Assembly (NCBI GenBank): GCA_017849455.1
Contig: JAFIGX010000024.1
Span: 62,001 to 126,000 of the forward strand
Direction of reading: 5' to 3'
Length of the DNA: 64,000 bases
Source of the DNA: Pseudobacter sp.
GTDB taxonomy: Bacteria > Bacteroidota > Bacteroidia > Chitinophagales > Chitinophagaceae
The position numbers were made by a program, and so were the translations under genes. Below the pieces are notes generated by a model. That model saw only the letters and a program-made list of their open reading frames with translations, ran no database searches and was not told where the DNA came from. Below, piece by piece: positions 6,516 to 16,473 of the stretch (its first letter is position 1; the number at the start of each line of letters is the position of its first letter).

Positions 6516-9308
6516 ATGAAAAAGAATCTATCCTGCGTGATTGCAAACCCGATCGTTTGTGCCTTTTTAGTGATGATAGTTGCACAGGCCACAGCCCAAA
6601 CCTGGTCGTTCCGCAATGGATATGGCAGCCCGGAACTGGGGCCGGAAAAGGCCACTGGTGTTTGCGTGGACGCTGGTGGCAATGTATATATGACCGGTGT
6701 GTATACGGGCAGCAGCACCAACTTCGGCACCGGCACCCTGCCAACGGCCGATGGGGCTGATGGCTTCGTGGTCAAATTCAATGCTGCAGGCGTGTGCCAG
6801 TGGACCATACGGTTTGGCGGCACTTCGGGGCTTACCGACCAGGGACAAGGCATCTGCACCGATGGGTCATTCGTATATGTGACCGGTTTTTTTCATACAA
6901 GCATGACCGTTGGTTCCAGCCCAACCGTGTACAATTCGCACGGCGCTAACAACGATGGCTTCGTAATGAAGCTCGATGCAGGTACAGGCGCCACTTCGTG
7001 GGTCACCACTTTTGGCGGGAACAGTACCGATAATTCCCAGGCCATCTGTCTCGACGGATCAGGGAATATTTATATCACCGGCCTATTCTTCACTTCGGCC
7101 TCCTTCGGCAGTTTTACGCGAAATGCCAATGGTGGCTCCAGTTCGGACCTTTTCGTGGCCCGGCTCAATGGCGCAACAGGCATATTCGACTGGGCCAGCA
7201 CAGGCGGGTCTTCTTCAGCCACAGATAACCCGAACGGAAGCAGTGTATGCTATGTGCCAGGTTTGAATGAAGTAATAGTGACAGGCTCCTATGTAGATCA
7301 GGCGGCTACCTATTCCACTGTAACACCTGCCTCCACGGTAAACCTCCCTATCACGGCGGGCAATCATAACGATATCTGCCTGCTCGAAGTGAATGCCGCC
7401 AACGGAGCATTCCTGAGCGGCTTTGGCATTGGCGGATCAGGCAATGAGGAAGGGCTTGGCGTAACTTATGATCCTTCCACACAGGATGTGGTGATGACGG
7501 GTTATTATGCAAGCAGCAGCATCACCTTCCCCGGAACGGCTGCCCTCACGAATGCGCATGGCAATGCCGATGTTTTCTATGCACGTTTCAATCCCAATAC
7601 CAATAATTTTATCTGGGCGAAAGGAGGTGGCGGCAGTGACGGCCCGGATTGGGGATCTTCCATTTGCTCCAATGGCATCGGTGGGATACTGATCACCGGT
7701 AGATACAGGGGAACGGCGGTATTCCCCACCAGTACCGGAACAAAGACGATCGTTAGTCCGAGGACCAATCTCGCCGATGACATATTCATGGGCCGTATCA
7801 ATGTATCTGATGGTAACATGCAATTCATGGTCCAGGGAGCGGGCACCAATGACAATAATTTGGCCAACCAGGGTAATGCCATTGCGCCAGGGCCCTCCGG
7901 CAGTTCCAGTGTATGGGTAGCCGGAAGTTATGCAACGCCGCTTACATTTAACCCTCTATCGGTACTCCCGGTGGCAGGAGTGGGCCCTGATCCCACCTCC
8001 GATATTTTTCTTGCCAGGTCTATCGATCCTCCTCCTCTTGCTGCTTCCACTTCAAAAACAGATGCAACCTGCAACCAGGGCTGTAATGGAACAGCAACGG
8101 TAACGCCCTCCGGCGGACTATCGCCCTATACCTACTCCTGGGCCCCCAGTGGCGGCAGCGCTGCAACGGCCAGCGGCTTATGTCCGGGCAATTATACTGC
8201 CACCATCACCGACAACCTTGGACTGATGATCACTAAAAACTTTACGATCTCTATACCGGCAATAACGATAGCCCCATCCACTACCAGCAATGCCGGTTTC
8301 CCGGTAAGCAGCAACAATACCCAGATAGCCGATGCCGGTTGCAACCTCATTGCAACCCTCGACCCCTTTACAGCTATGGGTAATGTGGGAGCGAATGTAT
8401 GGGTGGAAGGCAGCGTCCCCGAATATTTTGGGATGCCTTTCGTGGCCAGGCATTACCAGTTGACCCCTTCGCTGAACCCGGGAACGGCCAATGGCAGGGT
8501 CACTTTGTATTTCCTGCAATCGGAATTCGATGCCTTCAATGCACATCCGAAAAGCGGACTGAAACTGCCCATGGGCCCATTGGACGCATTGGGCAAATCG
8601 AATCTCAGGGTCGGCAAATATCCCGGCAGCAGCAGCGGGGGAGGATTACCCGGCTCTTATAGCGGAGTGGCTACCGTCATTGACCCGGACGATGGCGCCA
8701 TCATATATAATGCTATAGCCAACAGGTGGGAGGTCAGTTTCAATGTAACCGGCTTCAGCGGGTTCATCGTGCAATCTTCTCCCACTCCATTGCCACTGAC
8801 CTGGCTGAACATTACCGGAACGCTCGATGCCCGCTCGAGGGTAAATATCAATTGGGAGGTAGAAGAACAACAAGTGGCTGGCTATGACGTGGAAAGATCA
8901 ACGGATGGCACTCATTACAGCAGCATGGCTACCCTGGTATCCCAGGGCGATGGCAGGCACGTTTACCATTATGCGGAATCGCAGGCATTGGATGGAATGG
9001 CATACTACCGGATCAGGCAAACCGATAAGGACGGCAGGTATACCTTCAGCAAAACACTCATCATGAAGGGCCAGGCGGCCGGCAATGTGACGGTTTACCC
9101 AAATCCGTCGAAGGGAATGGTAACGATCAATATAACCGAACGGAGCCTCATGAACACTACCGCCAGGTTATACGACATCCAGGGGAAGGAGCTCCAGCAG
9201 GTCAGGATAGTGCAATCCGTTACATCCCTCAACCTGGGTAACTATAAACCAGGTACTTATATGCTTCGTTTGCAAAACGGCGCAACTGTCAAACTGCTGA
9301 AAGAATAG
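6516..9308 (+). CDS. T9SS-sorted secreted protein with SBBP-type beta-propeller repeats and a SprB repeat
   Basis: About 930 residues from the ATG at 6516 (MKKNLSCVIANPIV); a TTG two codons upstream is ignored. A hydrophobic signal segment ends near ATAQTWS. Residues about 35-500 repeat a pattern such as GNVYMTGVYTGS and GNIYITGLFFTS, typical of SBBP beta-propeller blades. A SprB-like repeat (CNGTATVTPSGGLSPYTYSW) lies near residues 525-590. The end, VYPNPSKGMVTI through GTYMLRLQNGATVKLLKE, is a type A T9SS sorting domain, so the protein is secreted through the type IX system and attached to the surface. It follows the formyltransferase by 39 bases and is probably the last gene of the collar operon. 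Confidence 0.88.
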   Translation: MKKNLSCVIANPIVCAFLVMIVAQATAQTWSFRNGYGSPELGPEKATGVCVDAGGNVYMTGVYTGSSTNFGTGTLPTADGADGFVVKFNAAGVCQWTIRFGGTSGLTDQGQGICTDGSFVYVTGFFHTSMTVGSSPTVYNSHGANNDGFVMKLDAGTGATSWVTTFGGNSTDNSQAICLDGSGNIYITGLFFTSASFGSFTRNANGGSSSDLFVARLNGATGIFDWASTGGSSSATDNPNGSSVCYVPGLNEVIVTGSYVDQAATYSTVTPASTVNLPITAGNHNDICLLEVNAANGAFLSGFGIGGSGNEEGLGVTYDPSTQDVVMTGYYASSSITFPGTAALTNAHGNADVFYARFNPNTNNFIWAKGGGGSDGPDWGSSICSNGIGGILITGRYRGTAVFPTSTGTKTIVSPRTNLADDIFMGRINVSDGNMQFMVQGAGTNDNNLANQGNAIAPGPSGSSSVWVAGSYATPLTFNPLSVLPVAGVGPDPTSDIFLARSIDPPPLAASTSKTDATCNQGCNGTATVTPSGGLSPYTYSWAPSGGSAATASGLCPGNYTATITDNLGLMITKNFTISIPAITIAPSTTSNAGFPVSSNNTQIADAGCNLIATLDPFTAMGNVGANVWVEGSVPEYFGMPFVARHYQLTPSLNPGTANGRVTLYFLQSEFDAFNAHPKSGLKLPMGPLDALGKSNLRVGKYPGSSSGGGLPGSYSGVATVIDPDDGAIIYNAIANRWEVSFNVTGFSGFIVQSSPTPLPLTWLNITGTLDARSRVNINWEVEEQQVAGYDVERSTDGTHYSSMATLVSQGDGRHVYHYAESQALDGMAYYRIRQTDKDGRYTFSKTLIMKGQAAGNVTVYPNPSKGMVTINITERSLMNTTARLYDIQGKELQQVRIVQSVTSLNLGNYKPGTYMLRLQNGATVKLLKE

Positions 9309-9464
9309 AAGGGGTTTGATGGGAGAAAAACAGGTAGAGGTTTCTATTTAATTAAACATCTTATTCAATTCTGATATGAATAAAAAAAGATATTTTTATG
9401 GCTCATTTGTAGCCTCATCCTTGTTATATTATTTCACCCAAACTAATTTTTTTATCCTTTCTAA

Positions 9465-10058
9465 ATGGAAAACCTACCAAATGAACAGGAGTTGTTAAAA
9501 CAGGTTGCGGCAGATAGCAGGGATGCTTTCAGGGAGTTATACAATCATTATTACCCGGTAGTACAGCAGTATGTATCGCTTTTTGCCCCTTACAAGGACA
9601 AACTGGATGAATTGACCCAGGATGTATTTGTGAAGATCTGGGAAAAAAGGTCGAAGCTGGTACAGGTCAATTCATTCCAGAACTATGTGTTCAGGATCAC
9701 CCGGAACCATATCCTGAATTATATCCGCTCTCTGAAGGTGCAGCAAAAGCTCAAAGAGGCGCAGATGATGTCGGATGAGCCGCAGGTAGATGATGCGGAC
9801 CATAGGTTACTGTTCAGTCAATATTACCAGATAACAGCGGAGGCCATCGAACAATTGCCGAAAGGCAGGAAGCAGGTAATAAAAATGAGCATCGAGGAAG
9901 GCCTCAGTCTCGATGAGATAGCGGAGCGGTTGAATATCTCCAAATCGGGTGTAAAACATCAGTTATACGAGGGTACCGCCTTTATCAGGCAATACTTGCA
10001 GCAACATGCCGGGATCTCTGCGCTCTTATTCGTATTTCTCTCCTTATTTGAATATTGA
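9465..10058 (+). CDS. RNA polymerase ECF-type sigma factor
   Basis: 197 residues. Region 2 is visible at about residues 20-70 (FRELYNHYYPVVQQYV through LTQDVFVKIWEKRSKL). Region 4 lies near residues 130-180, with a helix-turn-helix reading LSLDEIAERLNISKSGVKHQ. The protein ends in a hydrophobic tail (ISALLFVFLSLFEY), a feature often seen in Bacteroidota ECF factors paired with FecR. The FecR gene follows 66 bases downstream and a SusC/SusD pair beyond that. By family precedent this sigma is released by the FecR-like anti-sigma when the outer-membrane receptor binds its ligand, and it then transcribes the susCD genes. Confidence 0.93.
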   Translation: MENLPNEQELLKQVAADSRDAFRELYNHYYPVVQQYVSLFAPYKDKLDELTQDVFVKIWEKRSKLVQVNSFQNYVFRITRNHILNYIRSLKVQQKLKEAQMMSDEPQVDDADHRLLFSQYYQITAEAIEQLPKGRKQVIKMSIEEGLSLDEIAERLNISKSGVKHQLYEGTAFIRQYLQQHAGISALLFVFLSLFEY

Positions 10059-10124
10059 GGGCGGTCAAAAAAAAATTTCTTCCCGAGGTGTCCTCCACCC
10101 CCAGAGCAGGTGTCTTTATTATAC

Positions 10125-11369
10125 ATGAATATTCAGGAGGCACGGATATTTATTGCCCGGTTTGTTCAGGGCAAGCACTCCCAGAAAGAGCATGAGAACT
10201 TTTTGGAATGGGTACATGAAACCTCCATTGAACATATTCAGGTTATAACGGATGAATATGAATCGTTATATAAGCAATGGCCTTTGACAGGCAGGCCTTC
10301 TGTACAATGGGTAACCCAGTTGGAAGACAGGCTCGATAGGTTGGATACTGGTGTTATGGCGATTCCCATTGAATCGGGAAGGGGCAGGAGGATCGGTGTG
10401 AAGATCGGATGGGCTGCTGCGATCCTGGTCCTGTTAAGTGCCGGTTCATATTTTCTTTTCTTTAATAAGGATAATAAGGCCAGTCAGCCTACTGAAAATA
10501 TAGTCAAGGTTAGCAAAAAGGCCATAGAGCCGGGTATTGACAAAGCAGTGTTAAAGCTGGCTGATGGTTCAAACATCTTGTTGAATACGATAGAAAACGG
10601 GGTCGTCACACAGCAAGGGAATACCATTGTGAAAAAATCGGAGAACGGACACCTGGTGTATCAGCCAATTCCCAATGGTCAGCAGCCAGCTCTTTTGTAT
10701 AATACTGTGTTCACCCCCCGGGGTGGTCAATACCAGCTTACCTTGCCTGACCAAACGAAGATCTGGCTGAATGCTGAATCTTCGATCAGGTTCCCGGTAG
10801 CATTCACCGGTAAGGAAAGAAGGGTTGAGATCACCGGTGAGGTATATTTCGAAGTAACGGAAAATCATTCGATGCCTTTCAAAGCCGTGATCGGTGCTGA
10901 TCTTACATCAGGCAGTTCCGGCAAAGGCAGAGGAGAGGTTGAAGTGGTAGGCACTCATTTCAACATCAAGGCATATAACGATGAGAATGCTATTCAGACC
11001 ACCTTGCTGAAAGGCTCTGTCAAAGTCGCTAAAGGAACGGTGTTGCGGTTATTGAAACCTGGTCAGCAGGCAAGCATGCCGAACGACGCAAGTGCCGGAG
11101 AAAATATAAAAGTGGTGAACCTGCCCGAACCGGACTTACAGGTTTCCTGGAAAGACGGGTATTTCAGTGGAAAAGATTTTCATTCGATCCTCGAACAGGC
11201 CGCCAGATGGTACGATGTTCAGATAGTGTATGAAGGAAAAGTGCCGGATGGAGAAATTGGGGGTAGCCTGTCCCGTAATATGAAGATCGACAATTTTTTG
11301 ACAATTCTCAGAGCGAACGGTATCAAGACGGAATTACTGGAAAACGAGCGCAAAATAATTGTAAAGTAA
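10125..11369 (+). CDS. FecR-family anti-sigma regulator
   Basis: About 414 residues from the ATG at 10125 (MNIQEARIFIARFVQG); an upstream GTG is less likely. Residues 1-90 form a cytoplasmic sigma-binding region. One membrane helix lies at about 95-113 (WAAAILVLLSAGSYFLFF). The periplasmic part holds the FecR core: YQLTLPDQTKIWLNAESSI, RRVEITGEVYFEV and VEVVGTHFNIKAY, followed by the DUF4974-type C-terminal domain (FHSILEQAARWYDVQIVYEG). It transmits the state of the SusC receptor's N-terminal domain to the ECF sigma encoded just upstream. The susC gene follows after a 198-base leader containing a long hairpin. Confidence 0.93.
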   Translation: MNIQEARIFIARFVQGKHSQKEHENFLEWVHETSIEHIQVITDEYESLYKQWPLTGRPSVQWVTQLEDRLDRLDTGVMAIPIESGRGRRIGVKIGWAAAILVLLSAGSYFLFFNKDNKASQPTENIVKVSKKAIEPGIDKAVLKLADGSNILLNTIENGVVTQQGNTIVKKSENGHLVYQPIPNGQQPALLYNTVFTPRGGQYQLTLPDQTKIWLNAESSIRFPVAFTGKERRVEITGEVYFEVTENHSMPFKAVIGADLTSGSSGKGRGEVEVVGTHFNIKAYNDENAIQTTLLKGSVKVAKGTVLRLLKPGQQASMPNDASAGENIKVVNLPEPDLQVSWKDGYFSGKDFHSILEQAARWYDVQIVYEGKVPDGEIGGSLSRNMKIDNFLTILRANGIKTELLENERKIIVK

Positions 11370-11484
11370 TCAGGTTCAATGCGTTTGTAATCAAATAAAA
11401 GATATTGGTCACGACGATTACAGTATTTCCATTAATCATTAAGCCCATCCTAGTGCTGCCCCGGTAAAAAATCATGGGCGGCGG

Positions 11485-11540
11485 AAGCTACTTACTGCGA
11501 CCTTAGGCTATATTTGCTGAGGGCTCGCAGTTTGTAGCTT
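11485..11540 (+). promoter_or_regulatory. Long stem-loop in the susC leader
   Basis: The 16-base arms at 11485-11500 (AAGCTACTTACTGCGA) and 11525-11540 (TCGCAGTTTGTAGCTT) are complementary at 14 of 16 positions. A weaker inner pairing (CCTTAG with CTGAGG) lies within the loop. The structure ends 27 bases before the susC ATG and is followed by TTTTG. It could be an attenuator, an RNA-binding target or a terminator for the sigma/FecR transcript. Confidence 0.5.
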
Positions 11541-11567
11541 TTGTACTATATGTAACGTATATCAAGG

Positions 11568-14500
11568 ATGTGGAAAACCGGACTAATAACTGCCATGATA
11601 ATTTTTGCCTGCCTCCTGCTTCGGGCTCAAGGGTATGCCCAGGTTACCATTTCACAAAAGAATGCAACACTGAAGCAAATCATCGGTACGATCGAGAAAC
11701 AAACAGAATACCGCTTCATTTACCAGACCTCTTATCTAAAACAGGCCAATAAAGTATCGATCGATGTGAGCAATGCACCTGTTGAACAGGTCCTCGAACT
11801 TTTCTTCAAAGACCAGCCTTTAGATTATCTGATTGTAGATAAGTCCATCACGATCACGCTCCGGCAGACCCGGAAAGATTCTTCCGTTACGGGGATTATT
11901 CGTCCCCAGTTCACCGGCAGGGTATTCAATGACAATGGAGACCCTGTTTCCGGCGCCACGATCACCATCAGGAGTAGTAACAGGTCTATTGCCACCGGTG
12001 AGAAAGGTGAATTCGCCATCATGTCGATCAGTCCGGCCGATACCATCGAGATAACGAGCATTGGGTATGAAATGCAGGTAATTGCGGTGGATGGGAAGAG
12101 CCATCTGAACATCCACCTGCAGAACAGGGTGAGTGAGTTATCGGACGTGTCGGTTGTTCATTCAGGTTACAATGCGCAGGCAAGGTCGAAGGCAACGGGT
12201 TCCTATACGGTCATCGATAATAAACTGTTCAACCGTTCGGTATCGATGAATATAATCGATAGGTTGGAAGGGGTGACGAGCGGTTTTTTGGTGAATAAGA
12301 ATGTGAACCCGGCGATCAATCAGTCTCAGCTATCTATCCGTGGGCGAAGTACTATTTTCGCCAATGCCGAGCCATTGATCGTTCTCGACAATTTTCCATA
12401 TAACGGAACATTGAATAGTATCAACCCGAATGATGTGGAATCGATCACGGTATTAAAAGATGCGGCCGCGGCGGCTATCTGGGGCGCATTTGCAGGCAAC
12501 GGAGTGATCGTGATCACTACGAAGAAGGGGAGGTATAATCAGGCTCCCAGGATATCTGTGAACTCAAACATCACTATTGGTGAAAAGCCGGATATATATT
12601 ACATGCCATATTTGAGCTCGAGTGATGAGATCGATGTGGAGCAATTCCTGTTCAGCAAATCATTTTACAGGAGCAGGGAGAATAGTCCCAGCAAGCCGAT
12701 ATTACCACCGGTTATTGAATTATTGATCAAAAAAAGAGATGGGTTGATGCCACCGGAGGAAGTGGATGCTCAAATTGAAGCTCTCCGGAAAAAAGATGTA
12801 AGAAAGGATATTGACAAGTATGCTTTAAGAAATAGCATTACCCAGCAATATGCTTTGAATATAAATGGTGGTGGCCAGTATAATTATTATTCCTTTTCAG
12901 TCGGGTATGATCAGGATAAAAAGGGATGGATAAATAATGAAGATAAACGGATCACTTTAAATGCTCAAAATACCTATGCCTTACTAAAGAACAAGCTGGA
13001 ATTCTCTACAGGAATTCAATTCTCCAGGTCTATTTCGCATGTTAATGACGACATTTCTAATGCTCTTACCTGGCCTTATACTTCCTTGATTGATACAGAT
13101 GGTAATGCGGCCATTGTTCCAAATGGATTGCGGCAGTCCTATAAGGATACGGCAGGAAACGGCATATTGCTTGATTGGAATTACCGGCCCTTGGATGAGG
13201 CTAAACTGGATAAGGTCGTGTTTAAAACCACCGAATACCAAATCAATACCAAACTGAATTACAAAATAATACCCGGTTTCGTTGCCCAGGTATTATATCA
13301 ATATTATAAAAACCTGAATGAATCTCAAAAATATTACGGCATCGAGAGTAATTTTACGCGTAATCTGATCAATAGTTACACACAATTGGGAGTAAGTGGA
13401 GCAGTTAGCAGGCCTATTCCTTTAGGGGGGATTTTTGATCAAGGGAGGAAAGATATGACTGGCAACAGTGTCCGTGGACAATTGACATATGATTATTCGT
13501 GGGGACAAACCAGTGTAAAACTTATGCTGGGTGCCGAATTAAGATCGGTAAAAGCTGATATTACAGCAAACAGGCTATATGGCTATAATAAAGAAAAGAG
13601 AACAAGTATTCCGGTAGATTATGTTTCATCCTTTCCTATGTACTATTCGGCAACGATCCGGGCCACTATACCTAACCCATTTATCAATTCAAATATTGGT
13701 ACAACTTCAAATTATATCTCTTCCTATTTTAATGGCATTTATTCCTGGAAACAGTATACATTATCTGCGAGTGCAAGAAAGGAGGAGTCGAATATTTTTG
13801 GTGTGAGATCGAATCAGAAAGGCGTACCTCTTTGGTCATTAGGGATGGCCTGGCAAATCGACCGGGAGAAGTTCTATCATATCACCTGGTTGCCAGGCTT
13901 GAAATTGCGGATCACCAACGGATATATGGGTAATGTAGACCGAACAGTTTCGGCCTTTACAGTAGCTACCCTTGATGGACGGAATATCTATAATGCGATA
14001 ACGGCATCTATTACCAATCCTCCCAACCCATCTCTTCGCTGGGAAAAAGTGAATATGACCAATTTCGGGATTGACTTTGCTTCAAAGAACAATCGTATTT
14101 CAGGCAGCATCGATTTTTACATGCGTAAGGCAAATGACCTGATCGGTTACAGTCCGCTCGATCCAACTACCGGCAACTATATTATGAGAGGTAATACCGG
14201 TTCTATGAAAGGACATGGCTCAGACATTGTACTCAATACCAGGAATATCGATCGAAAGTTGAAATGGCAAACTACATTTTTATTCAGTTATGCCAGCGAC
14301 AAAATTGCTAAATACCTGGAGCAGCAAAATTCAATCGCGTACTATTATAATGCCTCATTTCTGAATCCTGTCGAGAACAGACCGTTATATTCCATCTATA
14401 GCCTAAGGAGCGCAGGACTTGATCCCGATAATGGTGATCCTCGTGGATATAAGGATGGACATATAAGTAAGGATTATGCCGGGATATTGAATTCAACCAA

Positions 14501-15017
14501 TTTAAACGATCTGCAATATCATGGATCAGCAAACCCTGTATATTTCGGGAGTGTTATGAATACCTTCAGTTGGAAAAGGATCGAATTTACTTTCAATATC
14601 AGTTGGAAAGCAGGGTACTATTTCAGAAGAAATTCTATTAACTATTCTAGCTATTTTTCGGGTCAGAGTGCAGGGCATCCGGATCTGGTGCGTCGCTGGC
14701 AAAAGCCCGGAGATGAAAAGCTTACCTCAGTTCCTTCCTTAAAATATCCTGCCGATTTTTCCAGGGATCAGTTTTACATTTTTTCTGATGCTTTAGTAGA
14801 TAGAGGCGATCATGTTCGATTGCAGGATATCGGGTTCAATTATACGATAACAAGGAGCCAGTTTCAAAGACTACCTATGAATTCGGTACGCCTATATCTG
14901 TATGTGAATAATATTGGAATATTATGGAGAGCAAATAAGCAGGGGATCGATCCTGATTATTTACTTGGGTATCCTTCTCCAAGGAGATTTTCGATCGGGA
15001 TGCAATTCGAATTCTAA
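11568..15017 (+). CDS. SusC/RagA-family TonB-linked outer membrane transporter
   Basis: 1149 residues. A signal segment (GLITAMIIFACLLLRAQGYAQ) is followed by an STN domain at about 25-100 (VTISQKNATLKQIIGTIEKQ), which contacts FecR-type anti-sigmas. A carboxypeptidase-regulatory-like beta domain follows (FTGRVFNDNGDPVSGATITI), then a plug at about 205-325 with NPNDVESITVLKDAAAAAIW and VIVITTKKG. The rest is a 22-strand-type barrel ending in an aromatic residue (RRFSIGMQFEF). SusC proteins import ligands captured by SusD, powered by TonB. No glycoside hydrolase or peptidase is attached to this pair, so the substrate cannot be read from context. Regulation is probably by the adjacent ECF/FecR pair. 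Confidence 0.95.
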   Translation: MWKTGLITAMIIFACLLLRAQGYAQVTISQKNATLKQIIGTIEKQTEYRFIYQTSYLKQANKVSIDVSNAPVEQVLELFFKDQPLDYLIVDKSITITLRQTRKDSSVTGIIRPQFTGRVFNDNGDPVSGATITIRSSNRSIATGEKGEFAIMSISPADTIEITSIGYEMQVIAVDGKSHLNIHLQNRVSELSDVSVVHSGYNAQARSKATGSYTVIDNKLFNRSVSMNIIDRLEGVTSGFLVNKNVNPAINQSQLSIRGRSTIFANAEPLIVLDNFPYNGTLNSINPNDVESITVLKDAAAAAIWGAFAGNGVIVITTKKGRYNQAPRISVNSNITIGEKPDIYYMPYLSSSDEIDVEQFLFSKSFYRSRENSPSKPILPPVIELLIKKRDGLMPPEEVDAQIEALRKKDVRKDIDKYALRNSITQQYALNINGGGQYNYYSFSVGYDQDKKGWINNEDKRITLNAQNTYALLKNKLEFSTGIQFSRSISHVNDDISNALTWPYTSLIDTDGNAAIVPNGLRQSYKDTAGNGILLDWNYRPLDEAKLDKVVFKTTEYQINTKLNYKIIPGFVAQVLYQYYKNLNESQKYYGIESNFTRNLINSYTQLGVSGAVSRPIPLGGIFDQGRKDMTGNSVRGQLTYDYSWGQTSVKLMLGAELRSVKADITANRLYGYNKEKRTSIPVDYVSSFPMYYSATIRATIPNPFINSNIGTTSNYISSYFNGIYSWKQYTLSASARKEESNIFGVRSNQKGVPLWSLGMAWQIDREKFYHITWLPGLKLRITNGYMGNVDRTVSAFTVATLDGRNIYNAITASITNPPNPSLRWEKVNMTNFGIDFASKNNRISGSIDFYMRKANDLIGYSPLDPTTGNYIMRGNTGSMKGHGSDIVLNTRNIDRKLKWQTTFLFSYASDKIAKYLEQQNSIAYYYNASFLNPVENRPLYSIYSLRSAGLDPDNGDPRGYKDGHISKDYAGILNSTNLNDLQYHGSANPVYFGSVMNTFSWKRIEFTFNISWKAGYYFRRNSINYSSYFSGQSAGHPDLVRRWQKPGDEKLTSVPSLKYPADFSRDQFYIFSDALVDRGDHVRLQDIGFNYTITRSQFQRLPMNSVRLYLYVNNIGILWRANKQGIDPDYLLGYPSPRRFSIGMQFEF

Positions 15018-15033
15018 CTATGAAAAAAACGGT

Positions 15034-16419
15034 ATGAGAAAAATTGAGTTCATTCATTGGATTGCCTATATAGCCTGCCTAACTTTTTTTGCCAGTTGCA
15101 ATAAAAGCAAGCTCCTGAATGAAAAACCAAGTACTGATATATTCATCCCTACGACATTGGAGGATTTCCGGGCTTTGTTGGATAAAGAATCGGACAATAA
15201 TGAAACACCTACTTTGGGTGAGTTATCCGCTGATAATTTTTACCTGCAATATCCATACTGGCAATTGATAACGACCAAAGAACGAAATACCTATATCTGG
15301 GCTGATGATATTTACCAGGGAGAAGGCAAAGTAGATGACTGGAACCTTCCCTACAAGCAGGTCTTCAATGCCAATGTTGTGCTGGATGGATTAACCAGGC
15401 TGCCTATGACCAGTAGTAATGAAAAAGAATGGAAGGCAGTTAAAGGAGCTGCCCTGTTCATGAGAGGATATGGATTTTATAACCTGGCGCAGGTCTTTTC
15501 TCCTTTATATGATAGTGCCACAGCAGAGAGTAATAATCTTGGGATTCCACTGAGGCTGACCCCTGATATAGAGACTAAATCTGTCCGTTCAACAATGAAA
15601 CAAACCTATGATCAGTTGATTGGAGATTTGAAAGAAGCCTCTGCACTCCTGCCGGTGCTGTTGGAATATAACAATCGTAACCGCCCTTGCAGGCCTGCAG
15701 CTTATGCAATGCTGGCAAGGGTATATTTGAGCATGCGTGCTTACGGAACGGCTGCTATTTATGCAGACAGTTGTTTGAGATTATATAGTACCCTTATCAA
15801 ATACGATACTATCAATGCCGCACTTCAATATCCTTTCGATAAATTAAACCAGGAAACACTTTACCAGACAAGGCTATTGGGAAGCACGAATGTATTGGCC
15901 AGTACACTTTTCCCGGACTGTATCGTGGATTCAATACTATTTCGTTCTTATGCCGTCAATGATCTCCGGCCTAGATTGTTTTATATTACTGGCCCTTATG
16001 GACCAACCATAAAAAGTAGCTATAGTGGATCGATCTATTTGTTTAGCGGCCTGGCGATCGATGAGGTGTACCTGGTCAGGGCCGAATGCTATGCCCGTGC
16101 AGGAAAAACCAATGCCGCAATGAGTGATCTCAATACTTTATTGCGGACGAGATGGAAAGCCAATACATTTATCGAATATACTGCTGATGATCCTCAACAG
16201 GCACTTTCCTTAATACTGACTGAACGGAGAAAAGAACTTGCATTCAGAGGATTGCGCTGGACAGACCTGAGACGGCTGAACCAGGAAGGAGCGAGCATTA
16301 CCTTAACGCGAAATTTGAATGGAACAATTTATATACTCCGGCCCGGAGAGCGTAAATATGTTTTACCGATACCCCCGGATGTTATCGCGATCACAGGCAT
16401 GCCGCAAAATCCACGATGA
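15034..16419 (+). CDS. SusD/RagB-family surface lipoprotein
   Basis: About 461 residues from the ATG at 15034 (MRKIEFIHWIAYIACL); an upstream in-frame start would overlap susC. The signal peptide ends in a lipobox, LTFFASC with Cys22. SusD features include an N-terminal stretch of SusD-like TPR helices (AALFMRGYGFYNLAQVFSPLYD, KQTYDQLIGDLKEAS, AAYAMLARVYLSMRAY) and the C-terminal RagB part with LVRAECYARAGK and LSLILTERRKELAFRGLRW. It caps the SusC barrel at the cell surface and binds the nutrient. The start lies 16 bases after the susC stop, and a strong stem-loop follows the stop, so this is the last gene of the module. Confidence 0.94.
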   Translation: MRKIEFIHWIAYIACLTFFASCNKSKLLNEKPSTDIFIPTTLEDFRALLDKESDNNETPTLGELSADNFYLQYPYWQLITTKERNTYIWADDIYQGEGKVDDWNLPYKQVFNANVVLDGLTRLPMTSSNEKEWKAVKGAALFMRGYGFYNLAQVFSPLYDSATAESNNLGIPLRLTPDIETKSVRSTMKQTYDQLIGDLKEASALLPVLLEYNNRNRPCRPAAYAMLARVYLSMRAYGTAAIYADSCLRLYSTLIKYDTINAALQYPFDKLNQETLYQTRLLGSTNVLASTLFPDCIVDSILFRSYAVNDLRPRLFYITGPYGPTIKSSYSGSIYLFSGLAIDEVYLVRAECYARAGKTNAAMSDLNTLLRTRWKANTFIEYTADDPQQALSLILTERRKELAFRGLRWTDLRRLNQEGASITLTRNLNGTIYILRPGERKYVLPIPPDVIAITGMPQNPR

Positions 16420-16447
16420 GATTTTTTGGGTGATTTCAAAAAAAGCG

Positions 16448-16473
16448 AGTCCCCCCGCAGAAGCGGGGGGACT
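16448..16473 (+). terminator. GC-rich stem-loop after susD
   Basis: The sequence is AGTCCCCCCGC, loop AGAA, GCGGGGGGACT: a perfect 11-base stem with a tetraloop. It starts 29 bases after the susD stop. No T-tract follows on the plus strand, while a run of A precedes it, so it would be a better terminator for minus-strand transcripts. It probably also serves as a transcript-end stabiliser. Confidence 0.65.

Noticed and set aside
15020..15037. A five-codon leader peptide (ATG AAA AAA ACG GTA TGA) overlapping the SusD start
   Set aside because: A chance ATG in the 16-base susC-susD gap is the simpler explanation; nothing suggests regulation by translation.
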